The position numbers were made by a program, and so were the translations under genes. Source: Marinilabiliales bacterium (GTDB lineage Bacteria; Bacteroidota; Bacteroidia; Bacteroidales; ML635J-15). Taken from it: a DNA stretch of 64,000 nucleotides. The DNA is taken from NCBI GenBank assembly GCA_002869385.1, contig PKTB01000024.1:623990-687989 (forward strand), given 5' to 3'. A model generated the notes under the pieces. The model worked only from the letters and a program-made list of their open reading frames with translations. It was not told where the DNA came from and made no database searches. Positions 50,452 to 59,900 of the stretch are shown here, in pieces. The first letter of the stretch is position 1. Every line of letters begins with the position of its first letter.

Positions 50452-51537
50452 TTATTTTATTCTATTTTTAAAATGTACAGGATCTCCTAGTTCTCCGTAA
50501 CCGACTGTATCTCCAGCCTCAGCAATTTGTTTCTCTAATTGGGCAATATAATTATCAGTTTCAGGAACAATCTCCGGTTTACCTTTATACAAATTATATG
50601 ATGAATGATACTTTATAGGAGTGATATTTGGCATTATTACATTTGCTCCTACACGAATTCCTTCTTCCCTGCCATCAGGATTTACTGCCTGTAAAGCTGT
50701 TGCCGAGGCAATATTTACATCTTTCATAAGAATACGTAACAAAGCAATCATTTTTAGGGTTAATTTGTAACGCTCTTCTAATGGAATCAATTCATTTTTA
50801 TACTCATAAAGTGGTGTATCCTCATGCTCAATATATGGACCCATACCACACATATCAATATCTATTTCCTTCATAAAAAGCAAGTCATCAGCTAAATCTT
50901 CCAAAGTTTGAAAAGGAAGTCCTATCATTACTCCTGTACCGGTCATATATCCGGCATTCTGTAAGTCAATTAAAGCTTGCTTTCTTTTTTGAAAATTATG
51001 TAATTCATCTTGAGGATGAATTTTATAGAACAAATCTTCATTAGATGATTCAATACGAACCAGATATCGGGTCGCCCCGGCTTCGTGCCACCTTTTCAAG
51101 ACTTCAGGTGTTTGTTCACCTAAAGAAAGAGTTACACCTATTTTATCTTTTGATAAGTCTGTGATTTTTTTAAGAAGTTCTTCTACTCTGTCAACAAATA
51201 TCTTGTCCTGTCGCTCACCAGCCTGTATAACAATGGAACCCCAATCTCGGTCCAAGGCATACTGACATGCTTTTAGGACTTCTTCATCAGTAACCGTATA
51301 ACGATGTACATTCTTATTGCCTCGTCGAATTCCGCAATAAAAACAGTTTTTCGAACAAATATTAGAAAGTTCTATTAAACCTCTGAAATAAGTATAGTTA
51401 CCAATATATTTCTTTTTAACTTGAGCAGCTTTTTTAAAAATCAACTCGGTATCTGCCTCATTTGCAGATAATAACACAACTAAATCCTCTTTAGTTAGAT
51501 TTTCTTTTTCAAGAATTCTTGATATAGTTTCCTGCAT
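50452..51537 (-). CDS. hydE: [FeFe] hydrogenase H-cluster maturase HydE
   Basis: 361 residues. The radical SAM motif is C61-x3-C65-x2-C68 (CSKNCFYCGIRRGN). VIQAGERQD near 111, GVTLSLGEQTPEVLKRWHEA near 145 and GVMIGLPFQT are typical of HydE. It supplies the dithiomethylamine ligand of the H-cluster. Its stop lies 3 bases from the DUF4492 start. No hydF, hydG or hydrogenase gene is in the window. The related enzyme PylB or BioB is less likely, given length and motifs. Confidence 0.85.
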   Translation of the reverse strand: MQETISRILEKENLTKEDLVVLLSANEADTELIFKKAAQVKKKYIGNYTYFRGLIELSNICSKNCFYCGIRRGNKNVHRYTVTDEEVLKACQYALDRDWGSIVIQAGERQDKIFVDRVEELLKKITDLSKDKIGVTLSLGEQTPEVLKRWHEAGATRYLVRIESSNEDLFYKIHPQDELHNFQKRKQALIDLQNAGYMTGTGVMIGLPFQTLEDLADDLLFMKEIDIDMCGMGPYIEHEDTPLYEYKNELIPLEERYKLTLKMIALLRILMKDVNIASATALQAVNPDGREEGIRVGANVIMPNITPIKYHSSYNLYKGKPEIVPETDNYIAQLEKQIAEAGDTVGYGELGDPVHFKNRIK

Positions 51538-51632
51538 AATATTGATATAACAATACCAAATTTAAACAATTATAATTACAAAATGTTTAGAGGTGACTGA
51601 TTTTTTTTTCGACAATTCTTAACTTGTTGATT

Positions 51633-52181
51633 TTAAGGTTTCTCTGGATCGAAAAAACTAAAGTGAACACTCCCATATTTTTTTTGCATCAAAAAATGTG
51701 GAAAATCACTGAAATTATTTTTTGATGAATGTTCTATTATTAAAAATGATGTATCCGACAATAAATTATTTTCAAATACTGATTTGTATATATCTTCTAT
51801 ATTTTCCATATCATATGGAGGGTCAGCAAATATCAAATCGAATTTTTGTTTAGTAGTTTTTAAATATCTAAAAACATCTGATTTAATAACTTTTGCCTGC
51901 TCAAATCCCATAAGTTTTAATTGCTTGTCAATATAGGCATAACTAGCATAATTGCTTTCGATAGCAACTAATGATTTAACATCACGACTACAGAACTCGT
52001 ATGAAATATTACCGGTACCACTAAACAGATCTAAAACGTCAATATTCTCAAAATTAAAAGAGTTATTAAGGATATTAAATAATGCTTCTTTAGCAAAATC
52101 GGTAGTTGGTCTGGCCCTAAAATTTGAAGGAGGAATAATTGTTCTCCCTCTATATTTTCCACCAATAATACGCATTAGCAA
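51633..52181 (-). CDS. rsmD: 16S rRNA (guanine966-N2)-methyltransferase RsmD
   Basis: 182 residues. IRIIGGKYRGRTIIPPSNFRARPTTDFAKEALFNIL-type start, SAM motif DLFSGTGNISYEF near 50 and the N6/N2 catalytic motif FADPPYDM near 120. It methylates G966 of 16S rRNA. Its start overlaps the end of the DUF3822 gene by 7 bases. Confidence 0.9.
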   Translation of the reverse strand: MLMRIIGGKYRGRTIIPPSNFRARPTTDFAKEALFNILNNSFNFENIDVLDLFSGTGNISYEFCSRDVKSLVAIESNYASYAYIDKQLKLMGFEQAKVIKSDVFRYLKTTKQKFDLIFADPPYDMENIEDIYKSVFENNLLSDTSFLIIEHSSKNNFSDFPHFLMQKKYGSVHFSFFDPEKP

Positions 52182-52705
52182 ATATTTAAAAAGTTATAGA
52201 AATAGTGAGGCGCTGTTTCCTGAAACTTATAGAAATACTTGTAATAAGGATTTTGAGATTCAAAATAAACAATCTGTACAAACTTTCGCAAATTCAATAT
52301 CGTAAGATTATCTGTTTCAATTAATCCGGAAAATCCAATACTTGTTTCAGTTTGTGACAGTTTTAACTGCTCAAAAACGTTTATAATGAAATATAAAATA
52401 TCATTATTTGTTTTATAGGAGAAAGTGTTATAAAATTTTAACTCTGATTCTTTTAATACGATAATCTCTATAAAATCATCAAATACCTGAACAAACATTT
52501 TTCCAATATCTGAATCTTCGGCAATCTTATTCTTTTGGTAATGATTTTCTATAAATGAGTATGATTGAGGAAATACGCTCATCAATGGGAAGTGCTTTGA
52601 TATCTCAGAATATAAATTTTTATTCACAGAATAGATTAACACATTACATGATTTTGGCATGTTGCATACCAATATTTTCTCATCCTCGGTTTTATTAAAG
52701 TTCAA
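52175..52705 (-). CDS. C-terminal part of split DUF3822 protein
   Basis: 176 codons beginning at a TTG. The frame is open back to TAA at 52718-52720 through EIFA, so it belongs with 52718-53020. Sequence such as LVCNMPKSCNVLIYSVNKNL and FIENHYQ is from the ASKHA-like C-terminal half of DUF3822. It overlaps the rsmD start by 7 bases; DUF3822-rsmD order is usual in Bacteroidota. Confidence 0.6.
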   Translation of the reverse strand: MNFNKTEDEKILVCNMPKSCNVLIYSVNKNLYSEISKHFPLMSVFPQSYSFIENHYQKNKIAEDSDIGKMFVQVFDDFIEIIVLKESELKFYNTFSYKTNNDILYFIINVFEQLKLSQTETSIGFSGLIETDNLTILNLRKFVQIVYFESQNPYYKYFYKFQETAPHYFYNFLNIC

Positions 52706-52717
52706 TGCAAATATTTC

Positions 52718-53020
52718 TTAAATGCTATCTTCGTGATATAATGCTTCCGGGACAATTGTTGATTTCCTGCCGGCAAAAACAATATTAACACTCTTATAAT
52801 TCTTATTCAGAATTTTTTCTTTTTCAAGCATCTCAATACACTTTGAAACATATAGATCTGCCTCTGAATTAAATTTATCTGAAACTAATGTATAGAATCG
52901 TTTTGATTCATCGTGGTATAAAGAATAAGAAAGTCCATCCTGTGTAAACAGAATGGACAATGTTAATTCCGAAGAATTTATATTCTCAATATCTTTATCT
53001 TTAAGACAAAGGGATTTCAT
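52718..53020 (-). CDS. N-terminal part of split DUF3822 protein
   Basis: 100 codons from ATG 53018-53020. The start MKSLCLKDKDIENINSSELT and LSILFTQDGLSYSLYH are typical of the family. The frame meets TAA 52718-52720 after HEDSI and then continues EIFALNFNKTEDEK. A single AAA or GAA codon at the stop would restore a normal 281-residue protein. It lies just downstream of the membrane protein at 53029-53646. Confidence 0.6.
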   Translation of the reverse strand: MKSLCLKDKDIENINSSELTLSILFTQDGLSYSLYHDESKRFYTLVSDKFNSEADLYVSKCIEMLEKEKILNKNYKSVNIVFAGRKSTIVPEALYHEDSI

Positions 53021-53028
53021 TAAAGATT

Positions 53029-53646
53029 TTACTCCCAGTTACCTGCATTATTATTAGCCTCAGTTAAGTGACCAACTCTTAAACAAGTATCTTTTTTAAG
53101 TGCGTTATAATTTATAATTAGCTGATGATCAAGCCCATCAAGTATCTCCTTATTTAGTGCATAGCATTGAAATACTTTTACTTCTACACCAGAACCAGTC
53201 ATCACAGCATTTGTATCCATAATAAACATTGACTTTGTACCTGTAGGAATATATTTCAATGAATCAATTGGATAATCAATGTGGTTAAATAATGAATCCA
53301 TAATAGGTACATAAAAAGTATCACGAGAAATAATTCCTAATTCAAGAGCTTTTTCTTCAGTTAAAGTATCAGGAACAAATCCAATAGCTCTTACCACTCT
53401 GATATTTTCTTTCTTAATAAAATCTATTAATGTGTCGAAATCAGGAGTATATACCCCATATAATTCTTTATAAGCTACTTGTGCAGTTCTGATATCTTTT
53501 AATCTATTAATAGTCTTATCAAAACGTCTTGTACGCTCCTTTTCAAATTTAATAGGTTTGTTAATAACAATAACTATAAAATAAGCAAGTGCAAGGATTG
53601 CACCCAACAAAAGAATCTTAACTATAATCCCAACTGTTTTATTCAT
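53029..53646 (-). CDS. Membrane-anchored hypothetical protein
   Basis: 205 residues with one N-terminal helix (IVKILLLGAILALAYFIVIV), then a basic-to-acidic region and an extracytoplasmic domain. Motif ERTRRFDKTINRLKDIRTAQ is followed by VAYKELYGVYTPDFDTLIDF, reminiscent of type II secretion pseudopilin-like pieces, but the glycine-rich pilin leader is absent. Homologues next to DUF3822 exist as I recall. No function is assigned. A TATTTTTG -7 box is at 53672-53679. Confidence 0.6.
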   Translation of the reverse strand: MNKTVGIIVKILLLGAILALAYFIVIVINKPIKFEKERTRRFDKTINRLKDIRTAQVAYKELYGVYTPDFDTLIDFIKKENIRVVRAIGFVPDTLTEEKALELGIISRDTFYVPIMDSLFNHIDYPIDSLKYIPTGTKSMFIMDTNAVMTGSGVEVKVFQCYALNKEILDGLDHQLIINYNALKKDTCLRVGHLTEANNNAGNWE

Positions 53647-53671
53647 TTCTAAAAAAGTTTTAATTTGCCAA

Positions 53672-53679
53672 CAAAAATA
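53672..53679 (-). promoter_or_regulatory. -7 box upstream of the membrane protein at 53029-53646
   Basis: Minus-strand TATTTTTG matches TAnnTTTG, 25 bases before the start codon. Confidence 0.5.
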
Positions 53680-53873
53680 ATTTATTTTTTTAAAACGAAA
53701 TCAAATTTCGACCTAAATATTAAATAATAATACAAAAGTTTTTCAACAGCCTTTTGATGAAAACTCAAATTATATTTATTGCAATTGTAACGTATACATA
53801 TTTCGATTATTGTTTTGTTTCAAGTAATTAAAGGGTTTATGATTAGAATAATTTTTTATACTACTTTTTTAAG

Positions 53874-53881
53874 TACCTTTG
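53874..53881 (+). promoter_or_regulatory. -7 box upstream of the SprB-repeat adhesin
   Basis: TACCTTTG matches TAnnTTTG. It is 76 bases before the ATG, implying a leader of about 70 bases. No good -33 TTTG is seen. Confidence 0.45.
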
Positions 53882-53957
53882 TTTTATCATATTTTTTGAG
53901 TTAATGAGCAACCAAAATAGAGTTTTGATGTTCTTAATATAAAATATTCGTAATTAT

Positions 53958-56900
53958 ATGTACAAATTTATTAAACTATGCTTTGTGCTAGTTTTAGTAT
54001 TATTATATACTGAGGCAAAAGCACAATTATCAGTTACAGATGCAGGTCTTGATGGAAGTCTATTAGGAAGCAATCTGGCTGGAGAAAACATTGTTGTTAC
54101 CAATGCTAGTGTTAGCGGTGACATAATGCAATCAGGAACATTTACATTTATTGGAGATGATCTGGGTGTAAATTCCGGAGTAATCCTTTCCACAGGAAAT
54201 ATAAACTTTGCATTAGGACATAATCAGAGTCAAAATACGAGTACAGGTTATGGCGGCCCTGGTAACGCTTTATTAACTGAATTGGCGGAGTCAAGTACAC
54301 ATGATGCAGTTGTTTTACAATTTGATTTTGAAGTTCAAAACGATATGATAGAGTTTAATTATGTCTTCTTATCTGAAGAATATAATGAATTTGTAAATAC
54401 AGGATTTAATGACGTTTTTGCATTTTACATTAGTGGCCCGGGTATTGATGGAGAAGAAAATTTAGCTGTTGTCCCAGGTACAACAACTCCTGTTTCAATC
54501 AATACTATAAATAATGAAACTTTATGGCAGTTCTATGTTGATAACGAATATGAGCCTTTTGCTGCAAATATTGAATTTGATGGTTTTACAACCTTAATGA
54601 AAGCTCAAAAAACAGGATTAATTCCTTGCGAAACTTACACTATTAAACTTATGATTGCTGATGCCGGTGATTCTGCTTATGATGCTGCTGTTCTTTTACA
54701 GGAAAATTCATTAATTCAAGCTGATGTTTCTGCTACAGCAAATACTTTCAGCGAAAATGACATCGCATTAGAAGGATGTATTGAAGCCAGTTTCACATTC
54801 CAGCTCGAAGAAGCTCTTGAAGATGATGTCGAAATTCCTATAGAAATTGCTGGAACGGCTATTAATGGTGTTGACTACGAACATATAGATAATGTAATTG
54901 TAATTCCGGCAGGACAAACATCAGCAACAGTTGTTATAAACTATTATGGTGATGGTTTAACTGAAGGACAAGAAACTATCGAACTTATTTTTGTACCTGA
55001 ACCTTGTCAGGAACCAGATACTGTAACCTTATATATTGATGACTATAATTTAATAGAGTTTACTACTTCTCCTACCGATCTTACATGTAATGGAGATGGT
55101 ACAGGTGGTGTAAGCTTAACATTATCAGGAGGCCTTCCACCCTATTACATTACATTAACTGACAGTATTACGAACGAAAGTGAATTATACACAACAAATC
55201 CAGTTGAAAACCTTGAAGCCGGGACTTATTATGTTGAAGTACTTGACGGATATGGCTGTTCTGCAGAAGATATTGTATATGGTAATATGTTCGATGGTGG
55301 TCCTGTATTTATACCTGATGGTACAGGATTATCATATGAAACAACAATCAATATTTCGGGCTTCGGCACCGGACAGACTCTTTCAAGTGTTGATCAAATT
55401 GAGTCGATATGCATGAATATGGAACATTCCAGAATTGGAGAGCTAGAAATTTTATTACAAGCACCTGATGGAAGCCAAATTGTATTAAAACAACAGCCAG
55501 GAGGCGCTGTTACAAATATGGGTGAACCTTGTGCAATCGGCCCTGCTGATGCAGGAAACGATGACACTTCTCCCGGCATAGGATATGATTATTGCTTTAC
55601 TGCAGATCCTACATACGGAACAATGGTTGAAATGGCAAATGTTAACTCATATACATATATTACACAATGTTATGGGACTGAAGAATCTGATAAATACTTA
55701 CCAGAGGGTTCTTACGAACCATACCAATCGCTTGCAGGGCTTGTTGGTGTTCCATTGAATGGCGACTGGAAGCTTATAATTACTGATGAAATCCCAAACA
55801 ATAACGGATGGATATTTAATTGGAGCATAAGCTTATCAGCTGATCAACCCGATTCAGTGTTTACAATAGTCGAACCAATACTTCCCGAAATTACATATGA
55901 TGTTATTCAACCCGAATGTGGCCTTTCGAATGGTTCAATTGATATAACTGTAAGTGGTGATTCCAGCCCATATGATTTTGAATGGTCTAATGGTGAATTC
56001 ACTGAAGATATAACAGGTTTATCCAGTGGTGACTACACAGTAACAATTACAGGTGCTGATATGTGCCAATATGTTTACACTTATAATCTAAGCAGTAATG
56101 GTAGTTTGGCTGTTACGAGTGATATAGAAAACACTTCATGTCATGATGGTAACGATGGATCAATACAAATTTATGTTGCAGGAGCAAGCGAACCACTCAA
56201 TATTAATTGGAGTAATTTAGAAGATACTGAATTAATTGAAAATCTTGAAGCAGGACAATATACCGTAACTGTTACCGATGCTGCTTCATGTATGAGTATC
56301 GAAACTTATGAAATAGAATCTCCTTTACTAATCGCTTACACAGAAAGCATTACTGATGAGAATTGCGGAGATGGTGAAGGAATTGTTTCATTAACAATAA
56401 CTGGTGGCACAGAACCATATACTGTAGATTGGTCAAACGGTGATTCTGGATTAATGACGGATGAACTATCAGCAGGGAGATATTATTTCACAATTACAGA
56501 TTCGGAATTTTGTGAAGTTTATGATTCAGTTGACATAGTAAACTATGTTGGGAATTGTGTTCCGGATTGTGATATTGCAATTACAAACTATTTTGTTGAG
56601 AATGAAATTTGTGGTAACTCAAACGGTTCAATTGACCTGACAGTATTTACAAGCAACCCTCCTTTCTCTGCTGAATGGAGTAATTGGGAAACAACTACTG
56701 ATATCTCCGGACTTTATGAAGGTGAATATACTGTTACATTCACTGATGCAGAAAACTGTGAACTTATAGAAACATACAATATTACAAACGAAGCAGGAAC
56801 ATTAGATATAATAAGTGTTTCCAGCTTCAACGAATATTGTGGCCAAACTGATGGCAGTATTAATATTACTGTATCCGGTGGTGCACTACCCTATTCTTAT

Positions 56901-59900
56901 AACTGGTCAAATGGTGAAACTACAGAAGATTTAACTGATATTCCTGCCGGAAACTATTCCGTTACTGTAACAGACGGTAATTACTGTTCAGTTGTTACAT
57001 CGACGGCAATTACGAATGAAACTACTGGCTTAAACTATGTTTGGGGAAATGCTGTGAATGAAATATGTGGAAACGGAAATGGTAGTATAGATATCATTAT
57101 TGAAGGGATAGGTGTACTTGATTATGATTGGTCAAGTGGACAAATATCAGAAGACTTAATGAATATAAGTGAGGGAACTTACCAATGTACAGTAACAGAT
57201 CAATATGGTTGTGCAATTACGACACCAGAATTTGTTGTGGAAAATGAAGCAGGCACATTAAACATTGATAATATAGACGTTGATAATGAAATTTGCGGTA
57301 ATGCTATTGGTGAAATAGAAGTATTTGTTTCCGGTGGTGCTACTCCATATGATTATACATGGTCAAACGGAGGTGATACTTATATAATCGAAAACTTATC
57401 CGCAGGAACATATTCTGCAACTATTTCTGACATGAACGGATGTGCTGTAGCAACCGGTAATATTCAATTATTAAATGAAACAGGCACACTTGAACTATCC
57501 GAAATTATACTTACTGATGAGATTTGTAATAACTCAATGGGTGCTATAAATATCAGCCTTAACGGAGGTTTAAGCCCATATGAATATTTATGGAGTAACA
57601 GTAGTACTTCTGAGGACCTTCAAAATGTTTCAGCAGGCGACTATTCGTGTACTATTACTGATCAAAACGGATGTGAAATAGATTTTAGCACTACTGTTGA
57701 AGAAAACATGGGAACATTTGCACTACAAAATATAATCACTATTGATGAAACCTGTGGAGCTCAGGATGGTTCTGCACAAGTTGTAATTACAGGAGGCACA
57801 GCCCCTATCATTTATGATTGGAGTAATTCTGAAAGCACAGCGCTTATAACGGACTTAGCTGCAGGAAACTATTCTTGTACTATTACGGATGACCAGGGAT
57901 GCGAAATATTTGCAGAAACAAACATTGAAAATATTTCCGGAGATCTGCAATTAACTGGACAAGTAATTACAAATGAAACTTGTGGTGACAATAATGGTAG
58001 TATTGAACTTACTGTATCAGGGTCAGGAACTCCAATTGAATATGATTGGTCAAATTTCGAAACTAGTTCTTCGATTTCGGGATTAAGTTCAGGTGATTAT
58101 ACTTGTACAATTACTGATTCTTACATGTGTGAAATTGTTGCCGGTCCATATACGATAAATAGCTTTAGTGGAGGTTTTACAGTTTCTGATGTAATTGTTA
58201 CAAACGAAGCTTGTAATTCAGGAAATGGAAGCATTGATATTACCATATCCGGTGGTGTAGAACCTATCACCTATGAATGGAGCAGTGGACAGGACACTGA
58301 AGGTATTACAGACCTTTCTGCAGGTGTATATTATTACACTGTCACCGATGCTAATTGCGTTATTTCCGGATCAGCAGAAGTAATTAATGATGCCGGTGAT
58401 TTAAGTTTAGATGGCTATATCACAACAAATGAAATATGTACAAATGGCACTGGTAGCATTGATATTACTGTTAGTGGAGGCCTTGCACCTTACGATTTTG
58501 CTTGGTCAAACCTTGAAGTAAGTGAGGATTTAGATAATTTGTCAGCAGTAACTTACACTGTTACTATTACAGATCAAAATTCATGTGAAATTGTTTCAAA
58601 CAACATTACAATTAGTAATAATCCGGGCACATTTAGCCTGGTTGATATTAATGTAACTGATGAACAATGTGAAGATGGTAGTGGAGAGATTGATGTAATT
58701 TTATCTGGAGGAACAAACCCTATCACATACAACTGGAATTCAGGAGGCTTTAGTCAAGACCTTACTGGCCTTAACAGTGGCACATATTATTGTACTGCAA
58801 CAGATGCAAACTCATGTGAGTTAGTATATTCTGCTATAGTAAACAATAATTCCGGGAATATGGAAGTAAGCTATGAATTAATTACTGATGAAACCTGTGG
58901 TGATAATAACGGAGCAATTGACATAGAGATTGTTGGCGGAACGGAACCTTATAATTATCTGTGGAGCAATAATGAAACTTCTCAGGATTTGGCAGATATT
59001 AACTCAGGAGATTACACTTGTATCATCAACGACGACCTAGGTTGTTCAATTGTTTACCATGCTACCGTAAATGGTAATAGCGAAGGCTTTCAAATTAGCA
59101 ATGTGATAATTACTGATGAAACTTGTTCTCTATCAAATGGTAGCATTGACATTACAATTGCAAATGGAGCTGAACCACTAATGTATCAGTGGAATGAGAT
59201 TATTGAAACACAAGACATATACAACATAGAAGCTGGAACATATGTAGTAACAGTTACTGACTTTAATATGTGTACAGTCTCAGGAACATATGTAGTCGAC
59301 AATATCATAAGTGATTTATCTATCGACAATTTAGTTGTAACAGATGAAAACTGTGGACAAGCTAATGGTGCAATAGACATGGCTTACTCAGGTTCAAGTA
59401 ATCCAATTGAAATTTCATGGAGTAATTGTGATGATATAGAATATATTACTGACTTATCTTCAGGATGGTACTATGTAACTTTATCAGATGCCATGGGATG
59501 CCAAGTAACAGATGCAGCTTTCGTAGAGAATATTACTAATGGCTTTGAATTAGCATCAAGCATTGAAACAGATGAGTATTGTGGAGCTAGTGATGGTTCG
59601 ATCGATCTTACAGTTACAGGAGGTATAGAACCTATTACATTTGAATGGAATTCTGGTCAGGACACTGAAGATATATCTGGTTTAGCTGCCGGTTATTATG
59701 AGTGTACTATTTCTGATGATGTCGATTGTAGCTTTATCTATTCTTATACAATTATAAATGAAACCAATGGCCTAGAAATTGTTTCAGCTGAAACAACTAA
59801 TGATATTTGCAGCACAGGTGTTGGCGCAATTGATTTAACAGTAACTGGTGGAACAGAACCTTACGAATTTATTTGGAGTAATGATAGTACCACAGAAGAT

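Noticed and set aside
211-53020. Reassignment of a stop codon (for example TGA to Gly)
   Set aside because: All three stops appear in frame, while other genes end normally with each of them and show no extension. Error, damage or mutation explains them better.
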